A stretch of DNA of 34,856 nucleotides from JBFMEX01 sp040752215. GTDB taxonomy: Bacteria; Pseudomonadota; Alphaproteobacteria; Rhizobiales; Hyphomicrobiaceae. This document shows, one piece after another, positions 1-9,504 of this stretch. The notes under the pieces are model-generated. The model was given only the letters and a program-made list of their open reading frames with translations. It was not told the origin of the DNA and searched no databases. Within the stretch, counting starts at the first letter, position 1. Each line of letters begins with the position of its first letter. Location of the stretch: positions 1 to 34,856 of the forward strand of contig JBFMEX010000078.1 of assembly GCA_040752215.1 (NCBI GenBank). Reading direction: 5' to 3'. The position numbers and the translations under genes were made by a program.

Positions 1-1
1 A

Positions 2-64
2 GGGGAGCCGGACGCACCGACCACCAGCAACCCCGTGCGCCGCCCCGTCCAGACGCTGTCATGA
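2..64 (+). CDS. possible 3' end of an upstream gene (partial)
   Basis: The frame starting at base 2 is open to a TGA at 62-64 and ends in the residues RRPVQTLS. Nearly all of its 20 codons end in G or C, as in the real genes of this window. That is the only support: the fragment is too short to assign a family. It could equally be non-coding sequence upstream of the toxin-antitoxin pair. Confidence 0.3.
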   Translation, partial: GEPDAPTTSNPVRRPVQTLS

Positions 65-77
65 CGATCTTGCCTAG

Positions 78-100
78 CTATATTTCCTATGGCAGTATAG
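78..100 (+). promoter_or_regulatory. AT-rich promoter/operator candidate of the toxin-antitoxin pair
   Basis: An AT-rich island precedes the antitoxin start. It holds an inverted repeat CTATA (78-82) / TATAG (96-100) and -10-like hexamers (TATATT at 79-84, TATAGA at 96-101). Ribbon-helix-helix antitoxins of the TacA type normally bind palindromes over their own promoter, so an autoregulatory operator is plausible. No clear Shine-Dalgarno precedes the ATG at 105. If the downstream -10 is used, the mRNA would be nearly leaderless. Inference only. Confidence 0.35.
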
Positions 101-104
101 ATAA

Positions 105-380
105 ATGGCTACTAGGTTGACCCGCAACGAGAAACTGGACATCCGCCTCACTGCGGACGCCAAGGCCCTGCTCCAGCAGGCCGCTGAGGCGCGCCATAAG
201 ACGCTGTCCGAGTTCGTCCTCGACAGCGCCCTCGGCGTCGCTCAGGACGTGCTTAAGGAGCGCAATGTGTTCGGGCTCGATGCCGAGCGATGGCGTGCCT
301 TCATATCTGCGCTCGACGCGCCGCCGAGGCGACATGCTCGGATGAGCCGCCTTCTCAACGAGCCAAGCGTTTTCGAGTGA
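105..380 (+). CDS. DUF1778 antitoxin (TacA-like ribbon-helix-helix)
   Basis: This 91-residue protein has the DUF1778 pattern: an N-terminal segment with KLDIRLTADAKALLQQAA (about residues 9-26) that would form the ribbon-helix-helix DNA-binding fold, followed by SEFVLDSAL. The C-terminal half, with LDAERWRAFISALDAPP, is the part that in known TacA proteins wraps the cognate acetyltransferase toxin. It probably neutralises the downstream GNAT protein and represses the pair. Its stop overlaps the next gene's GTG start by 4 bases (GTGA), indicating translational coupling. The gene name tacA would be by analogy only. Confidence 0.85.
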   Translation: MATRLTRNEKLDIRLTADAKALLQQAAEARHKTLSEFVLDSALGVAQDVLKERNVFGLDAERWRAFISALDAPPRRHARMSRLLNEPSVFE

Positions 381-892
381 GGAGGCCGACGGCCACTGCG
401 CCGCGTATCGAAAAACTCGCTGCCGAGCATGATATTGCGGACTTCGATTGCGGCAGCGAGGCGCTGAACCGATTCTTGCGACAATTCGCCCTCATCAATC
501 AGAAGGCCGGAAGCTCGCAAACGTATGTCGCGCTCATCGGCGCTGCCGTGGTCGGCTACTACTGCCTGACGGTCGGCAACGTGCTCTACGACGGCGCACC
601 AGGGCGGCTCGTCAAGGGGCTGCCTCGCCACCCGGTGCCGGTTGTCCTTCTTGCACGGCTTGCCATCCACAAGCAGTGGCAAGGTCGTCGAATAGGCCAA
701 GGTCTCCTCCTCGACGCTATCCGGCGCACGCTTCAGGCCGCCGATATCGCCGGCGTCCGCGCGCTGCTCGTGCACGCTAAGGACGACAAGGCAAGGGCCT
801 TCTACGAGCACTTCGGATTCGAGCCCTTCACCACCGAGCCCTTGAACCTCTATCGTCTGATCACGGACATCCGACTCATGTCCGAGAATTGA
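377..892 (+). CDS. GNAT-family acetyltransferase toxin (TacT-like)
   Basis: This is the toxin partner of the upstream DUF1778 antitoxin. TacT-type toxins acetylate the amino group of aminoacyl-tRNAs and block translation. The GTG at 377 gives 171 residues, the usual family length, and overlaps the antitoxin stop; an ATG at 290 in the same frame would lie inside the antitoxin gene and is unlikely. Visible features are CGSEALNRFLR near the N-terminus, ARLAIHKQWQGRRIGQGLL, which contains the acetyl-CoA-binding Q/R-x-x-G-x-G/A motif, and FYEHFGFEP with the conserved Tyr near the C-terminus. The reading frame is intact, so the toxin is probably functional. The substrate tRNA cannot be deduced. Confidence 0.85.
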   Translation: MRRPTATAPRIEKLAAEHDIADFDCGSEALNRFLRQFALINQKAGSSQTYVALIGAAVVGYYCLTVGNVLYDGAPGRLVKGLPRHPVPVVLLARLAIHKQWQGRRIGQGLLLDAIRRTLQAADIAGVRALLVHAKDDKARAFYEHFGFEPFTTEPLNLYRLITDIRLMSEN

Positions 893-1001
893 CGGCACTT
901 GCGTCACGAAATGCATCTCGCAACAAGCGAGACGAGACCATCGGCCACGCCCACCCGGCCCGTGCGAATAAGAGGACGAGGCAGGTCGCGAGGAAAGGAA
1001 T

Positions 1002-2819
1002 TCACGCGCCACGCCTGCAGGCAAGCAACGGATGCCCCTCGCGCCTGAGCCGCGCGAGCTCGGCCGTCGCCCACGCCCGCGTCCCCTCGGCGAGCTCGCC
1101 GTGGCGATGCCAGTCGAGGAAGCCTATCTCCGGTGGCAGCGGCGGCACCAGCAGCAGGTCGTCGGCCGAGAGATGGCGCGTGAAGTCCTTGCGATTGGCC
1201 ATCAGGCTCCTGAGCAGCACCGTGCCGACGTGCGGCGCCTTCGGTGTCGCGCGTCGGCGGATGATGTCGACCGCCTCGCGCACCAGCTGCCCGCGCGATG
1301 GCAGCTCGTCATAGGCGACCGGAAACCGCTCGAGGTTCGGCACCTCGAACGTCATCACCACGTTGGGCCCGCTCTTCACGTCGTGCATGGCGTGGATCGG
1401 CACGTTGTCGAGCAGGCAGCCGTCGACCAGCATGTCGCCCTCGGCGGTGTAGTAGGGCGGCAGCAGGACGGGAATCGATCCCGACGCCCTGACCGCCGCC
1501 CACAATGGGCCGCGCTGATGGCGCTCGAGCTCGTAGCGCGACAGGTTGGTCGACACCGCGAAATAGGGCACCCACAGATCCTCGATCATCGTCGGCCCGT
1601 AGAGCCGCTGCAGCTCGCGGTCGAAATGGCGGTGGTCGATCAGGCTGTAGAGCGGCCACGTGTAGCGCCGCATCGCCTTGTTGGTGACGAACATCTCGTG
1701 GATCGCGGCGTCGATCTCCGCGCCCGCGCGACCGAGAGCGAACGCGGCGGTGAACGCGCTGCCGGCCGAGGTGCCGCCCATGATGTCGAACGAGAGACCG
1801 GCCTCCGTCAGCGCCTGATAGAGTCCGACCTGTGCCGTGCACAGCGCGCCGCCGCCGCAGGCGATGAGGCCGAGCGCCGTTCCCGAGACGAACCGGTAGA
1901 GGCGCTCCATGTCGGCTGCCGTGTCGAGCGCCACGTGATGATGCATGGCGACGTCGCGCTGCTCCAGCCAGCGTGCGGTGGCGCTGATCGGACCCCGCCG
2001 CTCGTGCAGCAGCACAAGCCGGCGCGCCGTCGGCGGCAGCAGCTCTGCCGCGCGCCGCTCCAGCGGGTTGACGGTCGCATCGCTGCGGTGCCGGCCGACC
2101 GCGAGCACCAGATCTGCTTGCCGGATCGCCTTGTCCGACCACGCATCGAGCTCGGCCTCGGCCAGAAACACGACGTAGTCGTTGCGGCTCTCGAGCGCGT
2201 TCAAAGCCTCCGTCGCCCTGACCCCCTCGAAGCTCGGATCGGTGCGCAATGCCCGGCGCGCCACCGGCGCGGTGACGAGGCGCACGCGCGCATGGGCGCG
2301 AAACGTCGCCATCATCCGCTCGACGAACGCTTGCGGCACCGGCTCGGCGCCGGCGCGAATGATGGCGATCGTCCGCGGGCGTGGATCGGGCGGAGGCGCC
2401 TGCGCTTTGTTCAACTCCGCGACGCGGCGCGCCAGCGCTACCGTGATCGTGCGCCACAGCGCCGGGCTCCGAGCCGAGAGCGCGTCGAACTCCGCCCAGC
2501 CGATGCGCAGCACCAGCCCGTCGCGCAGCGCGCTCACCGTCGCCGTGCGCGTGCCCCCGGCGAGAAACGCGATCTCGCCGATCGGCTGGCCGGGACCGAT
2601 CTCGGAAATCGGCGTGTTGCGACCGGCGACCGTCACCGCGAACCGCCCCGAGACGACGATGTAGAGCGCGTCCGCCACCTCGCCTTGCCGCATCAGCACG
2701 TCGCCGCGCTTCATCGGCACCGTCTCGAGCTCGGCCGCCAGCCGGGCCCGCTCGGCGGCATCGAGGCCGGCCAGAAACTCGAGGCTGTCGAGGCCCGTCT
2801 CCAGACCTTGCGGCTTCAT
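1002..2819 (-). CDS. cyclic-nucleotide-binding domain / patatin-like phospholipase
   Basis: This 605-residue protein has an N-terminal cNMP-binding fold (about 15-135; RGDVLMRQGEVADALYIVVSG and the PIGEIAFLAGG loop). A middle region of unknown role follows (about 148-300). The C-terminal patatin domain (about 315-530) has an oxyanion-type CGGGA, the nucleophile elbow GGTSAGS with Ser351, and the DGC motif with Asp466, which form the Ser-Asp dyad. The layout matches bacterial relatives of neuropathy target esterase: lipid or lysophospholipid hydrolysis, possibly regulated by the N-terminal domain. The phosphate-binding loop lacks the usual Arg of true cAMP binders (GEIAFLAGGTRTATV), so ligand binding is uncertain. 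No signal peptide or membrane segment is evident. Confidence 0.85.
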   Translation of the reverse strand: MKPQGLETGLDSLEFLAGLDAAERARLAAELETVPMKRGDVLMRQGEVADALYIVVSGRFAVTVAGRNTPISEIGPGQPIGEIAFLAGGTRTATVSALRDGLVLRIGWAEFDALSARSPALWRTITVALARRVAELNKAQAPPPDPRPRTIAIIRAGAEPVPQAFVERMMATFRAHARVRLVTAPVARRALRTDPSFEGVRATEALNALESRNDYVVFLAEAELDAWSDKAIRQADLVLAVGRHRSDATVNPLERRAAELLPPTARRLVLLHERRGPISATARWLEQRDVAMHHHVALDTAADMERLYRFVSGTALGLIACGGGALCTAQVGLYQALTEAGLSFDIMGGTSAGSAFTAAFALGRAGAEIDAAIHEMFVTNKAMRRYTWPLYSLIDHRHFDRELQRLYGPTMIEDLWVPYFAVSTNLSRYELERHQRGPLWAAVRASGSIPVLLPPYYTAEGDMLVDGCLLDNVPIHAMHDVKSGPNVVMTFEVPNLERFPVAYDELPSRGQLVREAVDIIRRRATPKAPHVGTVLLRSLMANRKDFTRHLSADDLLLVPPLPPEIGFLDWHRHGELAEGTRAWATAELARLRREGHPLLACRRGA

Positions 2820-2911
2820 GTGCGGCTTCGCGTTTACGGCTCAGTCGGTGCGAGAACGATAGCACGGCCCGCCGGCCGGCTGGCAGGACGCCCTCGCACA
2901 TCGTTTCCGGC

Positions 2912-2988
2912 GCTCGTGTCGTGATCGCGAAACTCTTCACCTTCTGTGGCGAGCGCCTAGCGAATTTCGCGATCTGAATGACACGAGC
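2912..2988. repeat. 77-nt compound palindrome
   Basis: Two nested perfect inverted repeats form one large dyad. The outer arms are GCTCGTGTC (2912-2920) and GACACGAGC (2980-2988). The inner arms are GATCGCGAAA (2923-2932) and TTTCGCGATC (2965-2974), around a 32-nt loop. It lies between the end of the alcohol dehydrogenase gene and the start of the patatin gene, both on the minus strand, so it would sit in the 5' leader of the latter or end the former. There is no T-run, so it is not a standard intrinsic terminator. A dispersed palindromic element is the likeliest explanation. Confidence 0.6.
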
Positions 2989-3079
2989 AATATCAATGCT
3001 CTAGCGTGATCAAGACGTCCGTCTCACGACCTGGCCGCAAAGTATGGCGCAGGCTTCTCGATCATCATACTTGACCGCC

Positions 3080-4078
3080 TCACGGCACCAGCACGGCGGC
3101 GCCGCTCAGCCGCCCCGAGCGCAGCCGCTCCAGCGCCTCGTTCGCCGCCCCGAGCGGCATCGCCGTCACGTGGGTGCGAACCGGAATGCGCGGCGCCAGC
3201 GCCAGAAAGTCGATGGCGTCCTGCCGCGTCAGGTTGGCGACCGAGCGCACCACCCGCTCGCCCCACAGGATCTCGTAGGGCATCGCCGGAACCGGGCTCA
3301 TGTGGATGCCGCCGAGCACCACCGTGCCGCCCTTGCGGGTCGCCCTCAGAGCCGCCGGCACCAGCGCGCCGACGGCGGCGAAGATGACCGCAGCATCGAG
3401 TGCAACCGGGGCCGTCTGGTCGGAGCCGCCGGCCCATTCCGCGCCGAGCGATCGGGCGAAGTCTTGTGCCGCCCGGTCTCCGGGACGCGTGAAGGCGACG
3501 ATGCGCCGGCCCTGGTGGCGTGCGACCTGAGCCATGATGTGCGCCGCGGCGCCGAAGCCGTAGATGCCGAGCACCTCCGCATCCTCGGTGAAGCGATAGG
3601 CCCGGTAGCCGATCAGCCCGGCGCACATCAGCGGCGCAGCTTCGACGTCCGACAAGTCGCCCCCTATCGGAAAGCAATACGCCGCCTCGGCCACGGCATA
3701 CTCGGCGTAGCCCCCATCGAGCGTGTAGCCCGTAAAACCGGGAGCATCGCACAGGTTCTCCCGACCCTCGCGGCAGTAGGTGCAGACCCCGCAGGTGTGG
3801 CCGAGCCACGGGATGCCGACCCTGTCGCCGATCGCGAAACCTCCGACACCGGTGCCAATTCCGGTCACGCGGCCGACGATCTCGTGCCCCGGCACCAGCG
3901 GCAGCTTCGGCCGGTCGAGATCACCATCGACGACATGGAGATCGGTGCGGCAGACACCACACGCGGCGATCCTGACCAGGATCTGCCCCGCGCCGGGCTC
4001 CGGCACGGCCACGTCGGCCAGCCGCAACGGCGCGCGCTGACGCTCGAGGATCATTGCTTTCACGGCATCGACCGCCAT
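3080..4078 (-). CDS. zinc-dependent alcohol dehydrogenase family protein
   Basis: A medium-chain dehydrogenase/reductase of 332 residues. Catalytic zinc ligands are visible as Cys43 (GVCRTDLH), His65 (VPGHE) and Cys152 (PLMCAG). The structural zinc is held by Cys96, Cys99, Cys102 and Cys110. The cofactor fold follows, with GIYGFGAAAH (about 170-179) in place of the usual GxGxxG, so one glycine is an alanine. Length and motifs suit the shorter zinc-binding ADH group related to AdhP. Substrate is unknown. It is divergent from dctB and encoded upstream of the patatin gene on the same strand, about 260 bp apart, so they are not clearly an operon. Confidence 0.85.
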   Translation of the reverse strand: MAVDAVKAMILERQRAPLRLADVAVPEPGAGQILVRIAACGVCRTDLHVVDGDLDRPKLPLVPGHEIVGRVTGIGTGVGGFAIGDRVGIPWLGHTCGVCTYCREGRENLCDAPGFTGYTLDGGYAEYAVAEAAYCFPIGGDLSDVEAAPLMCAGLIGYRAYRFTEDAEVLGIYGFGAAAHIMAQVARHQGRRIVAFTRPGDRAAQDFARSLGAEWAGGSDQTAPVALDAAVIFAAVGALVPAALRATRKGGTVVLGGIHMSPVPAMPYEILWGERVVRSVANLTRQDAIDFLALAPRIPVRTHVTAMPLGAANEALERLRSGRLSGAAVLVP

Positions 4079-4084
4079 TCTGTC

Positions 4085-4147
4085 GGCTCGTCCACGCGAA
4101 CGAGCCTATCCGGCGTGGATTGCGTTGGATAGGCCCGCCCTACGCGC
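4085..4147. repeat. REP-like pair of hairpins
   Basis: Two perfect, slightly overlapping inverted repeats are present: GGCTCGT (4085-4091) / ACGAGCC (4100-4106), and GCCTATCC (4104-4111) / GGATAGGC (4127-4134). They are followed by CCCGCCCTACGCG, whose complement CGCGTAGGGCGGG resembles the head of the element at 24935. It fills much of the divergent adh-dctB intergenic region. A dispersed intergenic repeat is likely, although these dyads could also be operators. Confidence 0.45.
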
Positions 4148-4263
4148 CGCACCGGCTTGGAAATGATGAACCGGCCGAGCGTTGGCCCGGCCCGGTGCAT
4201 CGGCTAAGCTTGCCTACCGGCGACGCGATCCCCTTCCGGCGCCGGCCCGTCGAGCCTCGATTG

Positions 4264-6116
4264 ATGTCGATCCGCACCCCGAGCCGTTGGTCGCTTTTCG
4301 CGCTGCTCGCGCTTGCGACGGCCCTGACCGGTCTTGCGCTTTGGCAGACGGCCTACTGGGCCCGCCAAGTCGCGCTTGGCGATCTCAAGACGCGTAGCGC
4401 GCAGACGCTCGACCTCGTCGTCGCGAACCTGCGCGGCGAGCTGGCCAAGTATAGCGTCCAGCCGCACGTGCTCTCCAGCCACCCGACCGTGGTGCACGGC
4501 CTCGCCAATCCCGCCGACCCGGCCGCCATCGCAGCGCTGAACGAGGAGCTGGAGCGGATCAATGCGGCGACCGGCGCGCTCGACACCTACGTCATGCGGA
4601 GCGACGGCCTCACCATCGCCGCCAACAACTGGAAGTCGCCGAAATCCTTCGTCGGTAACAACTTCAGCTATCGGCCCTACTTCCAGGACGCGATGCAGGG
4701 CCGGCCGGGACGCTATTACGCGCTTGGCACCACCTCCGGCGAGCGCGGCTACTTCTTCTCGCGGCCCGTGCGCCACGACGCGACCATTCTCGGCGTGGTC
4801 GTCGTCAAGATGGACGTGAGCCGCCTCGAGGCGGGCTGGCCGAGCGGCGACAGCGAGATCCTGGTCGCCGACGAGGAGGGCATCGTGTTCCTGAGTTCGC
4901 GCCCCGAGTGGCGCCTGCGCGCAACCGCCCCCTTGAGCGCCGAGGCACGGAAAGGACTGGAGGCGACGCGACGCTATCCCGAGGGTGCTCTGGCGCCGCT
5001 CGCGCCGACCTTGTCGACAGATGGCGACTTCGAGTTTGTCGACATCGCGCCGACCGCCGCTCCGGCGCGCGGCGGCACCCGCCGCTACCTGCGGCTCACC
5101 TCGGTCATGCCCGACGCGGACTGGGAGGTGATGATCCTCGCCGACACGCGCGTCGTCCCGCGCCAGGTGAATACTGCGCTGACGGTGGTCGGCCTGATGC
5201 TGGCGAGCCTCGTTTTCGCTGCCGCCAACATCTACCAGCGCCGGCGCCGGCTCGCCGACCGTCTCGCCTTCCAGGACGCCGCCCGCGCCGACCTCGAGCA
5301 GAAAGTGCTTGCGCGCACCAGCGAGCTGGAGACCGCAAATGCGACGCTGCGCGTCGAGGTCGCCGAGCGCCAGCGCGCGGAGAACGAGTTGCGGCGCGCG
5401 CAGGCCGACCTGATCCAGGCGTCGAAGCTCGCAGCCCTCGGCCAGATGGCGGCCGGCCTCAGTCACGAGCTCAACCAGCCGCTCGCGGCCATCCGCGCCT
5501 ATGCCGGCAACGCCCGCGCCTTCCTCACCCGCTCCGAGCCGGCCAAGGTCGACGCCAATCTCGCCAGCATCGCCGAGCTCACCGAGCGCATGGCCCGGAT
5601 AATCCAGAACTTGCGCACCTACGCCCGCAAGGAGCCGATCGCTACCCGCCCGACCCTGCTCGCGCCGGCCGTCCGCGACGCCCTGGCACTGCTCGAGCCG
5701 CGGATCGCCGCCGCCCGCGCCGAGGTCACAACCGACCTGCCCGCCGAGCCGCTGCTGGTGACCGGCGGCGACGTCCGCCTGCAGCAGGTGCTCGTCAACC
5801 TGATCGGCAACGCCGTCGACGCCGTGGCCGGCCAGACTCTGCCGAATATCCGCATCGCCGCCCGCGCCGAGGGCGCAACCATTGTGCTGACCGTTGCCGA
5901 TACCGGCCCCGGCATCGCCGCCGAGAACCTGCCGCGCGTATTCGATCCGTTCTTCTCGACCAAGGAGGTCGGAGACGGGATGGGGCTTGGCCTGTCCATC
6001 ACCTATGGCATCGTGCAGCAGTTCGGCGGCGAGATCTCGGCCGCCAACGCGGCCGAAGGCGGTGCCGTGTTCACCGTCCGGTTGCGCCGCGCCGAGGCAC
6101 CGCTGGAGATCGCCTC

Positions 6117-6120
<4 letters not shown>
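4264..6120 (+). CDS. dctB: C4-dicarboxylate sensor histidine kinase DctB
   Basis: A 618-residue membrane sensor. TM1 lies at about 9-31 and TM2 at about 302-324, enclosing a periplasmic double-Cache-type domain (FVGNNFSYRPYFQDAMQG) that in DctB binds succinate, fumarate or malate. A coiled linker follows. The kinase core has the H-box LSHELNQPLAAI (phospho-acceptor His401), the N-box LVNLIGNAVDA, the G1 box DTGPGIA, the F-box FDPFFSTK and the G2 box GMGLGLSI. The ATG at 4264 was chosen because TM1 follows directly and the length is typical for DctB; the frame is open upstream to 4054. The stop overlaps dctD. The downstream TRAP system is its natural output. Confidence 0.93.
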
Positions 6121-7475
<1,355 letters not shown>

Positions 7476-7490
7476 GCCGACCCCGACCGC

Positions 7491-7508
7491 TGTGTGGAGC
7501 GCCACACA
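7491..7508. promoter_or_regulatory. candidate DctD binding site (UAS)
   Basis: The 18-bp sequence TGTGTGGAGCGCCACACA is a palindrome with one mismatched pair (arms TGTGTGG and CCACACA perfect). It resembles the TGTGCGGA...TCCGCACA-type inverted repeats bound by DctD upstream of rhizobial dctA, as I recall them. It starts 15 bases after the dctD stop and lies about 160 bp upstream of the sigma-54 promoter, a suitable enhancer distance. The alternative, a terminator hairpin for dctBD, is less likely because no T-run follows. Only one copy was found, whereas the known sites are usually tandem. Confidence 0.6.
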
Positions 7509-7650
7509 CGCTTTGCCATCGATGGGTCGCAATCGCCCCACGCCAGAGCGCCGGCGACCTGCGACGAGCCCCACCAATGCAGTGTGAGCCCAACGCAGTT
7601 TCAGCGGCTTGGCCGCCGCGGCTCCCGGCGCGGCCTCTCCTCGGCACAAA

Positions 7651-7666
7651 TGGCATGGCGGTTGCA
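7651..7666 (+). promoter_or_regulatory. sigma-54 (-24/-12) promoter of dctPQM
   Basis: TGGCATGGCGGTTGCA matches the sigma-54 consensus TGGCAyrNNNNTTGCw at every defined position, with the invariant GG and GC separated by 10 bases. Transcription would start near 7677, giving a leader of about 64 nt with a strong Shine-Dalgarno (AAGGAGG, 7727-7733) before the dctP ATG. With a sigma-54 activator encoded immediately upstream, this is very probably the DctD-controlled promoter of the transporter operon. Confidence 0.85.
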
Positions 7667-7740
7667 GTCAGAGTTCGATAGCGTGCACGAAACGCCCCGA
7701 AGAGCGGACACGTTTTTCAACCATCCAAGGAGGACAACGG

Positions 7741-8739
7741 ATGCGGATCACTACCACAGCGGTCGCCGTGGCGGCCTTCGGCCTCGCCTTCGCGGGCCCG
7801 GCCGCGGCGCAAGAGCCGATCGTCATCAAGTTCAGCCACGTCGTCGCGCCACAGACGCCGAAGGGCAAGGGTGCCGACAAGTTCAAGGAGCTCGCGGAGA
7901 AGTACACCGCCGGCAAGGTCAAGGTCGAGGTCTACCCCAACTCACAGCTCTACAAGGACAAGGAGGAGGTCGAGGCGCTCCAGCTCGGCGCCGTGCAGAT
8001 GCTCGCACCCTCGCTCGCCAAGTTCGGCCCCTTGGGCGCCAAGGAGTTCGAGGCGTTCGACCTGCCGTTCATCTTCGAGAACAAGGCGGCGCTGAGAAAG
8101 GTGACCGACGGCCAGATCGGCAAGGACCTGCTGAAGAAGCTCGAGGGCAAGGGCATCCTCGGCCTCGCCTATTGGGACAACGGCTTCAAGATCATGAGCG
8201 CCAACAGGCCGCTCAAATCTCCTGACGACTTCCTCGGCCTCAAGATGCGCATCCAGTCCTCGAAGGTGCTGGAGGCGCAGATGAAGTCGTTGGGCGCGCT
8301 GCCACAGGTGATGGCCTTCTCGGAGGTCTACCAGGGCCTGCAGACCGGCGTCGTCGACGGCACCGAGAACCCGCCGTCGAACATGTACACCCAGAAGATG
8401 CACGAGGTGCAGAAGCACGCGACCCTCTCCAATCACGGCTACCTCGGATACGCGGTGATCGTGAACAAGAAGTTCTGGGACGGGCTGCCGGCCGACGTGC
8501 GCGGCAATCTCGAGAAGGCCATGGCTGAGGCGACCGTGTTCGCCAACGACATCGCCCAGAAGGAGAACGACGACGCGCTGGCCGAGATGAAGAAGGCGGG
8601 CAAGACCGAGTTCTACACGTTGACCGACGCCGACAAGAAGGCCTGGAAGGACAAGCTCAAGGTGGTCCACGACGAGGTCGGCGGCCGCGTCGGCAAGGAT
8701 CTGATCAAGGCGATCTACACGGCGACCGGCGCGAAATAA
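7741..8739 (+). CDS. dctP: TRAP transporter substrate-binding protein DctP
   Basis: The periplasmic C4-dicarboxylate receptor of a TRAP transporter, 332 residues. A signal peptide (MRITTTAVAVAAFGLAFA...AAAQE, about 1-23) is followed by the family pattern IKFSHVVAPQTPKGKGADKF. The ligand-contacting MRIQSSKVLEAQ (about 170-181) contains the Arg that pairs with the substrate carboxylate, and VDGTENPPSNMYTQK follows. The ATG at 7741 has an ideal ribosome-binding site 7 bases upstream; the frame is open further upstream, but that part crosses the sigma-54 promoter. First gene of dctPQM; the hairpin after it may keep its transcript more abundant than the permease genes. Confidence 0.95.
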   Translation: MRITTTAVAVAAFGLAFAGPAAAQEPIVIKFSHVVAPQTPKGKGADKFKELAEKYTAGKVKVEVYPNSQLYKDKEEVEALQLGAVQMLAPSLAKFGPLGAKEFEAFDLPFIFENKAALRKVTDGQIGKDLLKKLEGKGILGLAYWDNGFKIMSANRPLKSPDDFLGLKMRIQSSKVLEAQMKSLGALPQVMAFSEVYQGLQTGVVDGTENPPSNMYTQKMHEVQKHATLSNHGYLGYAVIVNKKFWDGLPADVRGNLEKAMAEATVFANDIAQKENDDALAEMKKAGKTEFYTLTDADKKAWKDKLKVVHDEVGGRVGKDLIKAIYTATGAK

Positions 8740-8787
8740 CGCTGTGCCGGCATCCGCTGCCGGCCCGTCCACCCCAACGACGACAGA

Positions 8788-8812
8788 GGCCGGCGCTCAC
8801 CGGGCGCCGGCC
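8788..8812. promoter_or_regulatory. dctP-dctQ intercistronic hairpin
   Basis: A perfect 9-bp GC stem GGCCGGCGC (8788-8796) / GCGCCGGCC (8804-8812) with a 7-nt loop lies between dctP and dctQ, with no T-run. Such hairpins between a binding-protein gene and its permease genes commonly protect the upstream mRNA from 3' exonucleases or partly terminate transcription, giving an excess of receptor. That role is inferred here. Confidence 0.5.
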
Positions 8813-8832
8813 CGCAACCCAAGGGAAACGCC

Positions 8833-9504
8833 ATGCTCATGAGGGTCCTCGATCGACTCGAGGAGATCATCATCACTGTGCTTATCGGCGTCGCTACCGT
8901 CGTGATCTTCGTCGCGGTGGTGCAGCGCTACGGGCTCTCCAACTCCGGCCAGCTGATGGGCTGGGCCAAGTCGCAAGGGATGGACTGGCTGTTCAACGCC
9001 GCCAAGAGCGTGTTCGTGTTCCTGAACTCGTTCAACATGACCTGGGCGCAGGAGCTGTGCATCTACCTGTTCGTGTGGATGGCCAAGTTCGGCGCCGCCT
9101 ACGGCGTGCGCACCGGCATCCACGTCGGAGTCGACATCCTGCTCAACAGTCTCCCTGACCGCAGCCGCTACTTCATGGTCCTGTTCGGCCTGCTCGCCGG
9201 CGCGCTGTTCACCGCCATCGTCGGCTCGCTCGGTGCCGAGTTCGTCTGGCACATGGCCCAGACCGACCAGACCTCGCCCGACCTCGAGTGGCCGATGTGG
9301 ATCATCTATCTCGCGGTCCCGCTCGGCTCCTACCTGATGTGCTTCCGCTTCCTCCAGGTCGCGTGGACCTTCGCTCGCACCGGCGAGCTGCCCCAGCACG
9401 ACCACGGCCACGTCGAGGGCATCGGCGAGGCGGACGAGCCGCTCTTGACCGAGCCGCACCTGCATCCGCGCGAGATCAAGCACGGCGAAGGAGACAAGCC
9501 ATGA
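8833..9504 (+). CDS. dctQ: TRAP transporter small permease DctQ
   Basis: The small membrane subunit of the dicarboxylate TRAP transporter, 223 residues. Four hydrophobic segments are visible: IIITVLIGVATVVIFVAVV near the N-terminus, ELCIYLFVWMAKFGAAYGV mid-protein, YFMVLFGLLAGALFTAIV, and MWIIYLAVPLGSYLMCF. The conserved WAQELCIYLFVW and the RTGIHVGVD loop are typical of the family. The extra loop after TM1 (SNSGQLMGWAKSQGMDW) and the His-rich hydrophilic C-terminal tail (about 190-223) are common in DctQ of DctPQM systems. AAGGGAA before the ATG provides the ribosome site. The stop overlaps the dctM start by ATGA. Confidence 0.93.
   Translation: MLMRVLDRLEEIIITVLIGVATVVIFVAVVQRYGLSNSGQLMGWAKSQGMDWLFNAAKSVFVFLNSFNMTWAQELCIYLFVWMAKFGAAYGVRTGIHVGVDILLNSLPDRSRYFMVLFGLLAGALFTAIVGSLGAEFVWHMAQTDQTSPDLEWPMWIIYLAVPLGSYLMCFRFLQVAWTFARTGELPQHDHGHVEGIGEADEPLLTEPHLHPREIKHGEGDKP

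Noticed and set aside
1032..2924. A 630-codon open frame on the plus strand
   Set aside because: It is antisense to the patatin gene, which has clear domains and catalytic motifs. The antisense translation is Arg/His-rich and matches no family; long open shadows are expected at this G+C.
7491..7508. The palindrome read as a dctBD terminator
   Set aside because: No T-run follows in either direction, and the sequence fits a DctD site better.
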